Source: Acidobacteriota bacterium
Lineage (GTDB): Bacteria > Acidobacteriota > Blastocatellia > Pyrinomonadales > Pyrinomonadaceae
Assembly: GCA_019639155.1 (NCBI GenBank)
Contig: JAHBSJ010000013.1
Span: 1-64,000, forward strand
DNA length: 64,000 nucleotides
Direction of reading: 5' to 3'
Shown: positions 1-7,655 of the stretch, piece by piece
Numbering within the stretch: the first letter of the stretch is position 1
Layout: each line of letters opens with the position of its first letter
Translations under genes and position numbers: made by a program
The notes under the pieces: generated by a model
The model's database searches: none
Told to the model about the DNA's origin: nothing
What the model saw: the letters and a program-made list of their open reading frames with translations, nothing else

Positions 1-35
1 TCAGGATCGCTGCCAGCCTGCTTCTGGTTTTTAGG

Positions 36-231
36 CATTGCCGTCGGCTTCAGCTCAAATGATCTGCGGGCTAAAGCCCGAACTTCATTCATGCACGCAA
101 ACCGTCGGCTAAAGCCGACGGCAATGTCCAGATCCAAGCTGCGGGCTAAAGCCCGAACTTCATTCATGCACGCAAACCGTCGGCTAAAGCCGACGGCAAT
201 TCTAAGGCACAAGATGCGGGCTGAGTTCGGT
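36..231. repeat. Tandem palindromic (REP/BIME-like) repeat cluster
   Basis: Two near-identical copies start at about 65 and 140 (75-bp period), and a truncated third starts at 214. Each full copy holds two palindromes, GCGGGCTAAAGCCCG and CCGTCGGCTAAAGCCGACGG, joined by a short linker. A degenerate arm in the opposite orientation (TTGCCGTCGGCTTCAGC) lies at about 38. The cluster lies downstream of the efflux operon, whose last gene ends at 289. No gene was seen in 1-288. The structure resembles extragenic REP/BIME elements; a role in mRNA 3' end protection or termination is possible but inferred. Confidence 0.8.
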
Positions 232-288
232 TTATGAAATTTGCTCGAAAGGTCAATGGGTTCTTGCCCCGCCCGGAAAGCAATGTTG

Positions 289-1989
289 TTATCTAAGCGA
301 GATGTTGTTTACGGCGAGGGTGCGGCCGGTGACGCGGTTGAATTCGGCGATGGCTTTGTTCAGGTCTGTGCGGGACTGGAGTTCGCGGCCGCGTGCGGCG
401 GCTAAGTCCGACTGGCGTTGGAGCACAAGATAAAAAGTGGTCGTGCCTGAGCGAAACTGACGCTCCTCGCTGGCATAGAGTTCTTCTGCAGCCTCGCGAG
501 CAATGATCGCCGAATCGAGCCGCGCAGATGCAGATCTAAGTGCCTGAAGCGCGTTTCTCACCTCTGCCTCGATCTGCTGTTCTGCGGCGGCGCGCTGTTC
601 AGCGAGGCGTTCTCCCTCGACCAGCGTTCGGCCAAGATTTGCCTTTGCCGTACGATTTCTGAACGGGATCGAGATGGTCACGCCGACGCGGTATGACGGA
701 TAATCCTGCGCCAACAGATTGCCGAGTGAAGTAAAATAACCGCCGACCAGATTCGGCGGAACACGGCTGAGGCCAGTCGCGGGATTTATTGCGGCCGGAG
801 TTTCCGTGCCGGAAAGCCCCTGAGCCGTGTACGAGCCGTTCAGGTCGATCTGAGGCTTTGCCTGATCGCGAAAAAAGCGTTCATCTATCTTATTAATATC
901 GGAAGCCTTTTCAAACTGTTCAAGTTCCGGACGATTGCGAAACGCATCACTCAACGCGACCTCCAAGGCAACCGACGGAACGCTGCGATCGACCGGCGTC
1001 ACGGGCGTGATCGTCTGCCGCCATTCCGGCGACGTGCGGTCAGGCAGCAACAAGGTCTTGAGCACATTCTCAGCCCTCGTAATATTTTCCTGAGCAGCGA
1101 AGACCGATTGTTCAAACGCCGCGACCTGGGCATTTGAAGCGACAAGCTCAACCGGTGCCAGCACGCCGCGTTCTACCTGCCGGCGATTGCTCTCGAACTG
1201 TTCGCGTGCCTGCCGCAGCGTCTCGGTTTGCACCTGTAGATTTCTGAGCGCATAGGTCAGGTCCCAATATGCCGCTTCGACCGCCGTAACGACGGCTGTC
1301 GTCTGAAGACGAAGCTGTATATCCGAGATCTCCAGATTCTTGCGTGCAACCTCGATCTGTCGGCGGGTTGAGTCAATTCGACGGCCGCGAAACAGGGGTT
1401 GGTTGTAGCTGAATGTCAGCGACGCAGGAAATTGCGGATTGAGAAACGCATTCGTATTACTCGTGGTCGTACGGGACGAATTGTAAAGCAATGAATAATC
1501 GCCACCCTGCCAAGGGGAAAGCCCGATAATGCCGGCAGACCCGAAAAGCCTGGTTTGGGTGACTGAGCCGTTCACGGCACCGCCGATCAATGACGCTGTC
1601 GGAATGTTGAGCCGCTCGTAATAAGACTCTGCTGCAGCGACGGGATCGTAAGCTCCCTTCGCAACCTCGATCTGAAAATTCCCGATGCGGCCGGTCTTTC
1701 TCGCTATCTCAATATCATTGTTATTCTCCAAAGCCATTTCGATGGCACGTTCGAGCGTAAGCGTAATGCCGTTACCATTTTCTACGCCGATGCGTTCCTG
1801 CGACGGCATGGGGCGGAGCTGAATATTGGGAACGGGAGCGACCGGCATCGGGTCGGGCGTCGGGGTCGACTCAGGCGTCACGCTTTGCGCGGCAGCCCCC
1901 GCAGCAAACAGCCACAAGAAGCCCGCCGCCAGTATCGCTGGGTTGCGTGGTCGACGACAAAAGGCCGGCAATTTTCGGAGGAGAGTCAT
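289..1989 (-). CDS. TolC-family outer membrane efflux protein
   Basis: Outer-membrane channel of a tripartite efflux pump, 566 aa from the chosen start. A signal peptide is visible (RKLPAF..., hydrophobic stretch, AAGAAAQS). The mature part has the two OEP-type helical repeats (about 80-290 and 310-540); the first opens with LTLERAIEMALENNNDIEIA, typical of the family, and the second has long Ala/Glu/Arg-rich helices. The frame is open to 2058, but the ATG at 1989 forms an ATGA overlap with the stop of the pump gene and places the signal peptide at the N-terminus, so it is preferred. It is the last gene of the operon adaptor-pump-channel. Substrate unknown. Confidence 0.93.
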   Translation of the reverse strand: MTLLRKLPAFCRRPRNPAILAAGFLWLFAAGAAAQSVTPESTPTPDPMPVAPVPNIQLRPMPSQERIGVENGNGITLTLERAIEMALENNNDIEIARKTGRIGNFQIEVAKGAYDPVAAAESYYERLNIPTASLIGGAVNGSVTQTRLFGSAGIIGLSPWQGGDYSLLYNSSRTTTSNTNAFLNPQFPASLTFSYNQPLFRGRRIDSTRRQIEVARKNLEISDIQLRLQTTAVVTAVEAAYWDLTYALRNLQVQTETLRQAREQFESNRRQVERGVLAPVELVASNAQVAAFEQSVFAAQENITRAENVLKTLLLPDRTSPEWRQTITPVTPVDRSVPSVALEVALSDAFRNRPELEQFEKASDINKIDERFFRDQAKPQIDLNGSYTAQGLSGTETPAAINPATGLSRVPPNLVGGYFTSLGNLLAQDYPSYRVGVTISIPFRNRTAKANLGRTLVEGERLAEQRAAAEQQIEAEVRNALQALRSASARLDSAIIAREAAEELYASEERQFRSGTTTFYLVLQRQSDLAAARGRELQSRTDLNKAIAEFNRVTGRTLAVNNISLR

Positions 1990-4900
1990 TCTGCGGTAGC
2001 TTGTTGGCGACGGAATAACGAAGTGAGTTTTCGGAACGGTCCGGTCAACTTCCTCCATGCGGTCGATTCGGCCGCATCGTCAAATAATGAATAGAAGACC
2101 GGTACGGCGAGCAAGGTCAGCAGGAGGCACATCGATTGGCCGCCAACAACCAGGATACCGATAGAACGATTAGTCGCAGCTCCCGCTCCGGTCCCGAGCG
2201 TCAGCGGGATCATGCCCGCGACAAGTGCCAGTGTGGTCATCAAAATGGGGCGTAATCGGTCGCGATTCGCCTGAATGATGGCGTCATATCGGTTCAAACC
2301 GCGCGCGCGCAGCGTATTAGTGTGATCGATCTGTAAGATGGCATTCTTTTTCACGATTCCAAACAAGAGCAGGATACCAAGCGCCGAAAAAATATTGAGT
2401 GTTTGTCCTGCGATGGCTGTCGATAGCAATGCGAACGGCACCGACAATGGCAGTGTCAAAAGGATCGTCACCGGGTGAATGAACGACTCAAACTGAGCGG
2501 CGAGCACAAGATACATGAACACGAACGAGAGTAGGAACGCGTAGAGGAACGCTTCGTAGGCTTTTTGCAGCTCTTTCGATTGCCCTGTAACGCCGGTCAC
2601 ATACTCTGCAGGCATGTTAAGTTCTTTAGCAAATCTCGTCATCATTGCGATCGCGTCCGATTCCGAAGCGTTTGGCGGAAGTCCTGCGGAGACCGTCACC
2701 TGCCGTTGGCGATTCAATCGATTGATCGTCGACGGTGCAAGCCCTTCGTCTATCTTGATCACTCTTTCGAGGTCCACAGTGCCGCCATTTGAAGAACCGA
2801 CCGTGAAGAACCGGAAGTTGCTTCGGTCGCGGCGATAAGCTTCCTCGGCACGAACAATAACGTCATACTGCTTTGAGTTTTCGCTGTATGCAGAAACGAT
2901 CTGACCGGCCGACAATATGTTCAACGCCTGTGCAACGTCACCGGCACGAACGCCGAGGTCGGCTGCCCGCTCACGGTCGATAACGACGCGAACCTCAGGG
3001 CTGCCCACTTCGATAGAAGTGTCCGGATCACGATAAAGCGGCACCTGTTTCATCTTCTCGACAATTGCGTTCGCATATTCGGTCAGCTTGACCATATCAG
3101 GCCCGGCAATGTACATGCCGACGCTGGAGCCGCCGCGTCCCAAGCCGATACTGCCCGCGATCGATGAGGAAGCCGAAACGCTGACCTGATAATCTTTTGA
3201 CGAGTATTTTCTGGCGATCTGTCGTGTCTTATTAATAAGATCCGCCTGCGAAAATTGCCTTTCTTTCACAGGAAGCAGAGCTACGTTAATGAACCCGTTG
3301 TTCGATCCGGACCCGCGCCCGAATCCGGCAAGAACCAGCGTATTTTTCACTCCCGGAACCTCAGCCCGAATATCTCGGGCGATCCGATCCAGCATAGACT
3401 GCGTTGCCGACAGCGAGGTACCCTGAGGGCCGCGAAGGTTCACTTGAAACAGCGACTCGTCCTCATCGGGAAGGAACGCCATACCGACAAAACGGTACAG
3501 AGGCACCGTTGACGCAACGGTCAATATACAGATGAGCACGACCGCCCAACGAAAACGCATTGCCTTAACGAGCAGCCAAGTGTAACCACCGTCGATCTTC
3601 TGCCAGAACCAACCGCTTTTTGAATCGCCATGGACCGCTTCTGCTGTCTGGCCGTCATGCTCGCCTTCTACAGAGGATTTCGCCGGCCGAGCTGCATGCT
3701 TGCGCTTGATCCAGCGTGCGGCAAGCATCGGCGTAAGAGTAAACGAAACGATCAGCGAAACAGCGATCGCGGCGGCCGATGTCAGCCCGAATGACGACAT
3801 GAACCGCCCAACTATGCCGGTCATGAACCCGACGGGAATGAAAACTGCGAGCAGCGAAAGCGTTGTTGCAAGCACGGCCAAGCCGATCTCACGCGTGCCT
3901 TCTACGGCTGCCTGAAAGGGATCCATTCCCTTTTCCTCGACAAACCGATAGATGTTCTCCAACACCACGATCGCGTCATCGATCACGATGCCGACCATCA
4001 GCGTAAGGGCGAGCATCGTCATCTGATTGAGCGAGTAGCCCATCGCGGCGATAGCGGCAAATGACGCGATGATGGAGATCGGGATGGCTAGGGCGGCGAT
4101 AATGGTCGAGCGAAAATTCCAGAGGAAAAAGAAAACAATAATTGCCGCAAAAAGCCCGCCGAGCACCAGGTGTTCTTCGATTGCGTGCAGCGAATTCTGA
4201 ATGAATTCCGATTGATCGCGAATTACGGCGACCTTAAAATCCGATGGAAGATTCGGAATGATGGTCGCCATGCGGGACTTCACATTGTTGATCACCGCAA
4301 TGGTATTCGCACCGGCCTGCTTGCGAACGCCGACAGAAACAGACGGTGTTCCGTCAAGCGATGCTGCGGACGAAGGCTCTCCGCCTGTCTTTTCTACGCT
4401 GCCGATGTCCTTGATCTTGATCGGAAATCCGTTGCGGGTGGCGATAACTATCTCGTTGAACTGCTCTACCTCTGTCAGCTTGCTCATCGTACGGACACCA
4501 AGTGTCCGTCTGCCTTCGACGATATTGCCGCCGGGCATTTCCTGGTTCTGCGAGCGGATAGCGGCTGAGACCTCAGTTACCGCAAGGTTGTATGCACGAA
4601 GACGATCAGGGTTGACGTTAACGCGGATCTGCGGCGTTCTCGCACCCCACATAAATACTTCGCCAACGCCGTCTGCGTTCTCGATACGCTTTTGGATGAG
4701 TTCCTCGACCTGCTCGGTCAGTTCGATAACATCCCTTGGAGCACTGACCGTGTACAAAAGGATCGGCTGTGAATCGGGATCAGCCTTTTGTGCGACCGGC
4801 GGGTCTGCAGTGTCAGGCAGCCAGTTAGAAACACTGCTGAGCTTTTGCTGGACCTCTTGAAACGCAACGTCGGGATTTTTTTCGAGGTTGAAAGTGAGTG

Positions 4901-5177
4901 TTACATTTGAGCTTCCGCGAGAGGATGAAGACCTCATTTCCTCAACGCCGGGTACCGTATTCAACGCACCCTCAATTATGTCAGTGATCTCGGTCTCAAT
5001 TTCTGCGGGAGCCGCGCCGGGATTCGATGTGCGGACCGAAATTGTCGGCAGATCGATCTTAGGAAAACGATCGACGCCAAGCGTGAAGAAACTAAATCCT
5101 CCGACGACTGTCAGAAACAGGACGATCACCGTTGCGAAAACGGGCCGATGAACACAAATTTCAGCTAACCATTGCAT
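1986..5177 (-). CDS. RND-family (HAE1-type) efflux pump, inner membrane subunit
   Basis: Proton-driven inner-membrane transporter of the AcrB/MdtBC type, 1063 aa, the usual length. It begins with the AcrB-like N-terminal helix (VHRPVFATVIVLFLTVVGG). The two-fold repeat is visible: a large periplasmic loop at about 35-330, helices at about 335-500, then a second half from about 545. The TM4 motif VIDDAIVVLEN carries the paired aspartates of the proton relay. A charged insert (about 500-535) separates the halves. ATG start with AGAAG about 9 nt upstream; 11 nt after the adaptor stop. Multidrug or solvent export is the family role, but the substrate cannot be read from sequence. The repeats and both Asp residues look intact. 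Confidence 0.96.
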   Translation of the reverse strand: MQWLAEICVHRPVFATVIVLFLTVVGGFSFFTLGVDRFPKIDLPTISVRTSNPGAAPAEIETEITDIIEGALNTVPGVEEMRSSSSRGSSNVTLTFNLEKNPDVAFQEVQQKLSSVSNWLPDTADPPVAQKADPDSQPILLYTVSAPRDVIELTEQVEELIQKRIENADGVGEVFMWGARTPQIRVNVNPDRLRAYNLAVTEVSAAIRSQNQEMPGGNIVEGRRTLGVRTMSKLTEVEQFNEIVIATRNGFPIKIKDIGSVEKTGGEPSSAASLDGTPSVSVGVRKQAGANTIAVINNVKSRMATIIPNLPSDFKVAVIRDQSEFIQNSLHAIEEHLVLGGLFAAIIVFFFLWNFRSTIIAALAIPISIIASFAAIAAMGYSLNQMTMLALTLMVGIVIDDAIVVLENIYRFVEEKGMDPFQAAVEGTREIGLAVLATTLSLLAVFIPVGFMTGIVGRFMSSFGLTSAAAIAVSLIVSFTLTPMLAARWIKRKHAARPAKSSVEGEHDGQTAEAVHGDSKSGWFWQKIDGGYTWLLVKAMRFRWAVVLICILTVASTVPLYRFVGMAFLPDEDESLFQVNLRGPQGTSLSATQSMLDRIARDIRAEVPGVKNTLVLAGFGRGSGSNNGFINVALLPVKERQFSQADLINKTRQIARKYSSKDYQVSVSASSSIAGSIGLGRGGSSVGMYIAGPDMVKLTEYANAIVEKMKQVPLYRDPDTSIEVGSPEVRVVIDRERAADLGVRAGDVAQALNILSAGQIVSAYSENSKQYDVIVRAEEAYRRDRSNFRFFTVGSSNGGTVDLERVIKIDEGLAPSTINRLNRQRQVTVSAGLPPNASESDAIAMMTRFAKELNMPAEYVTGVTGQSKELQKAYEAFLYAFLLSFVFMYLVLAAQFESFIHPVTILLTLPLSVPFALLSTAIAGQTLNIFSALGILLLFGIVKKNAILQIDHTNTLRARGLNRYDAIIQANRDRLRPILMTTLALVAGMIPLTLGTGAGAATNRSIGILVVGGQSMCLLLTLLAVPVFYSLFDDAAESTAWRKLTGPFRKLTSLFRRQQATAE

Positions 5178-5188
5178 CTAAAAAACTT

Positions 5189-6496
5189 CTAAAAACTTAC
5201 CTTGGCTCCCTCGTAAAGATTGTCAAGATTGCTTGTTGCTACCACTTCATCAGCTTCGACGCCGGAAAGTATTTGGATCCATTCGCCTTCTTCAGGCCCA
5301 AGCTGAACGACGCGCAGCTTTGCCAAGCCTTCTTGAATGACAAAAACACGATAAGATTGCGTGCTTTGATGGTTATAGACCGCCGACCTCGGAATGAATA
5401 TTCCCTTGCTGCCGCCCTCGCGCGTTATGCGAGCGGTCGCGAACATTCCCTGCCGCAGAGCATTGTCGCCATTCTCAATGGTCGCCTCGACAATTGCTGA
5501 ACGAGAAACAGGATCGACCGCCGGATTGACCGCGATCACCATGCCGGCAAAACGCCGGTCTTTGTATGCATCGACCTGCAGCGAAACGCCTCGGCCGGGG
5601 ACCACATAAGGAACGTCCGCCTCAGCGATCTGAAGCTGGGCCTTGATCGGATTCGTTCTCAGGATCGTCGCTATGACCGTCGCAGTCGAAACAAACTCGC
5701 CGATAGCTACGGGACGGCTGCTGATAAAGCCTGAGAAAGGAGCCCGTATGACCGTATCTGCGATCGCCTGTTCTGCATTAGCGACTTGTGTTCTCGCAGC
5801 CTCCACATCGGCAAGCGCCGATGCGATCGCCTGATTGTTCTGACGTGCCAGATTGACCGCCGCGTCAAGCTGTTGTTTTGCAGCCCGTTCTCGAGCACGG
5901 GCAGTGTCACGCTGTGTTCGCCACTGCTCGTAAACCACCATCGAAACGTCACCTGTTTCGACCAGTTCGCGATAGCGTTTTTCATTAGCCTCGGCCTGAC
6001 GCAGTTCGGCGACGGTCTGCTCGTAGTTCGCATTGGCGACCCTTACCTCCGGTATCGCTGAAGCATTGAACGAACCGCCGGGAGACAAACCTAGGCGTGC
6101 CTCTGCCTGCCGGACGGCCGCCTGAGCGCGCTTGACCGAGGCATTTGCGGATGCAAGCTGCAGCTTAGCGTCGCGGTCGTCGATCCGGGCCATCACGGTG
6201 CCGCCTGAAATGAACTGTCCGACGTTCACCGTGACGTTGGCGAGCTTGCCCGCGGTTTTCGGCGCGACATTCGAGGACTCATCGGCCGACAAACTTCCAT
6301 TCGCCTGAATGACCGATGCGACATCACGGGATTCGCTCTTACCGACGGTGATGGTTACGGTATCGCTGGCGGTTTCTTCCTCGGCTCTGTTTGGAGGCGG
6401 AGGTGACGAATTGCTGCCGCCTAAAAATCCGCAAGCCGAGCTTGCGACTGAAACGCAAACAGCAAAGGAGAGTAGCTTTGATCTTTGTTTGATCAT
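5189..6496 (-). CDS. RND efflux periplasmic adaptor (membrane fusion lipoprotein)
   Basis: Periplasmic adaptor linking pump and TolC channel, 435 aa. The N-terminus has a lipoprotein signal with lipobox SSAC (Cys22), so anchoring in the inner membrane by lipid is expected. A Ser/Pro/Glu-rich linker follows, then the biotinyl-lipoyl-like half motif (GKLANVTVNVGQFISGGTVMA), a long alpha-hairpin rich in Ala/Gln/Arg (about 95-215), the second lipoyl half (TVIRAPFSGFISSR) and beta-barrel/MP domains ending near the C-terminus. A TTG start at 6502 is possible; the ATG at 6496 is preferred. First gene of the efflux operon, preceded by a TTGACA-containing promoter candidate. Confidence 0.95.
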   Translation of the reverse strand: MIKQRSKLLSFAVCVSVASSACGFLGGSNSSPPPPNRAEEETASDTVTITVGKSESRDVASVIQANGSLSADESSNVAPKTAGKLANVTVNVGQFISGGTVMARIDDRDAKLQLASANASVKRAQAAVRQAEARLGLSPGGSFNASAIPEVRVANANYEQTVAELRQAEANEKRYRELVETGDVSMVVYEQWRTQRDTARARERAAKQQLDAAVNLARQNNQAIASALADVEAARTQVANAEQAIADTVIRAPFSGFISSRPVAIGEFVSTATVIATILRTNPIKAQLQIAEADVPYVVPGRGVSLQVDAYKDRRFAGMVIAVNPAVDPVSRSAIVEATIENGDNALRQGMFATARITREGGSKGIFIPRSAVYNHQSTQSYRVFVIQEGLAKLRVVQLGPEEGEWIQILSGVEADEVVATSNLDNLYEGAKVSF

Positions 6497-6537
6497 GATC
6501 AAGATAAAGTCAATTCTAACTTACGTATTCGCACTAA

Positions 6538-6566
6538 TTAACCTAAGATATGTAAAGAATTGTCAA
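6538..6566 (-). promoter_or_regulatory. Candidate sigma-70 promoter of the efflux operon
   Basis: On the minus strand a perfect -35 TTGACA (6566-6561) is followed, 18 bp later, by a weak -10 GTTAAT (4/6). It lies about 40 nt upstream of the adaptor start in the AT-rich gap between the divergent efflux operon and the rhodanese gene. A small inverted repeat (GCAC/GTGC near 6580-6595) lies just upstream and could bind a regulator. Position is seen; function is inferred. Confidence 0.45.
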
Positions 6567-6638
6567 TCTTTATTTACGCACTTTTACGTGCACGACAGTT
6601 TCTGGTCTAAAAAACAACGATAAATTTAATGGTCTATT

Positions 6639-6959
6639 ATGGAACAGATCACAGCTATCGAATTGAAGCAACGCCTCGATGCGGGCGATGACATACAGTT
6701 AATTGACGTACGGCAGCCTGACGAATACGAATTCGCAAAGATCCCCGGTGCTAGACTTATACCGCTCGGAGAGGTCCTGCAGCGAGTATCCGAGATCGAC
6801 CCGAATCGCGAGACCGTCGTTCATTGCAAGATGGGCGGCAGAAGTGCAAAGGCGATCGAGGCTCTGCAGCAAGCAGGCTTTACGGGGAAACTGATCAATA
6901 TGGCAGGCGGCATTACCGCTTGGTCGAACGACGTTGATCCTAACGTTCCGAAGTACTGA
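6639..6959 (+). CDS. Rhodanese-like domain protein
   Basis: Single-domain rhodanese of 106 aa, a normal length for the family. The active-site loop is HCKMGGRS with nucleophile Cys63, preceded by LIDVRQPDEYEFAKIPGA, the classical N-terminal CH2A motif. No signal peptide, so it is cytoplasmic. Such proteins carry persulfide sulfur between donors and acceptors. It sits beside a 2Fe-2S ferredoxin (convergent, 7 nt gap) and a glutaredoxin-like gene, so a shared sulfur or redox role is plausible but unproven. ATG start; the upstream AT-rich gap offers only a weak ribosome binding site. Confidence 0.93.
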   Translation: MEQITAIELKQRLDAGDDIQLIDVRQPDEYEFAKIPGARLIPLGEVLQRVSEIDPNRETVVHCKMGGRSAKAIEALQQAGFTGKLINMAGGITAWSNDVDPNVPKY

Positions 6960-6966
6960 AAGTTGT

Positions 6967-7269
6967 TCAACCGTTATCGGAGACGTCGATATCAAGATCA
7001 ATGTCGGGAGCAAGCCGCACGATCGACATCCCTTCCTGCGCTGTGGTCCGGCAAGCAATGACGGCCTTTTCCTTTTCACCGTTCCTCAGCCAGACCTGAC
7101 AGTTCAGGCAGTCGCCGTTCCAACAGAAGTCACCGTAAGAAATGCTCTCAGTGTCGAGAAACTGAAAACCGCGAAGAAGCGAATTGTTCTCGGGCACATT
7201 GACCTTTTGGCCGAGTATTTCTATCTCGACCAGTTTCTCGTAGGGTTGGAACATTTCCGGCAGCGTCAT
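6967..7269 (-). CDS. 2Fe-2S ferredoxin-like protein
   Basis: About 100 aa with the plant/adrenodoxin-type cluster ligands FCWNGDCLNC...ACRT, i.e. C-x4-C-x2-C followed by a fourth Cys 15 residues later (Cys49, 54, 57 and 73 from the chosen ATG). The beta-grasp pattern (VEIEILGQKVNVPEN, then the cluster loop) fits the fer2 fold. A GTG at 7284 would add five residues; neither start has a clear ribosome binding site. Likely a small cytoplasmic electron carrier. Its partner is unknown. It converges on the rhodanese gene and is divergent from the glutaredoxin-like gene. Confidence 0.82.
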   Translation of the reverse strand: MTLPEMFQPYEKLVEIEILGQKVNVPENNSLLRGFQFLDTESISYGDFCWNGDCLNCQVWLRNGEKEKAVIACRTTAQEGMSIVRLAPDIDLDIDVSDNG

Positions 7270-7346
7270 AAAGTCTAGAGGCACGTTACGCAGGCGGTGT
7301 GCGGCGCAAGCTAGATTATCTTAACGAAAAGGTGTAATTTTGAACA

Positions 7347-7586
7347 ATGGCGTTAGTGATATACAGCAAGCCGGGCTGTCCCTACTGCGATCAGGCCCGC
7401 GATCACTATAATGCCAGCAACATCGAATTCATTGAATACGACGCACAGAACGATCCCGATCATCAACGCAATATGCTTGAGCTTACGAACGGTGATACCG
7501 TCGTTCCGGTTATCGTTGAGGACGGCGTCGTAGTTCAGTCGGGCTGGGGAAGTCCGCCGCGGGGTTGCGTAATAATTCCCGCGTGA
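7347..7586 (+). CDS. Glutaredoxin-like thiol-disulfide protein
   Basis: Small thioredoxin-fold protein of 79 aa. The dithiol motif CPYC is at residues 11-14 after the first strand (ALVIYSKPG), and the cis-Pro region is TVVPVIVEDG, both typical of glutaredoxins. The C-terminal tail (GWGSPPRGCVIIPA) carries one further Cys and is unlike the usual glutaredoxin end; it recalls short glutaredoxin-like families defined in selenoprotein surveys, but here the active site is plain Cys. ATG preceded by AAAAGGTG. Reduces disulfides or glutathionylated proteins, or handles sulfur with the neighbouring rhodanese. Confidence 0.85.
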   Translation: MALVIYSKPGCPYCDQARDHYNASNIEFIEYDAQNDPDHQRNMLELTNGDTVVPVIVEDGVVVQSGWGSPPRGCVIIPA

Positions 7587-7655
7587 ATGATTTTGTAAGG
7601 AACTTTTTGGCGTAGGAGCGTCTCTAATTGAGAGAACAGCCCCTCCGCGTTCAAT

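Noticed and set aside
289..2058. Long start (2058) for the TolC-like gene
   Set aside because: It would overlap the pump gene by 73 nt and push the signal peptide inward; the ATG at 1989 gives an ATGA junction.
4258..4860. Long plus-strand frame inside the RND pump gene
   Set aside because: It is antisense to a strongly conserved transporter and has no domain features.
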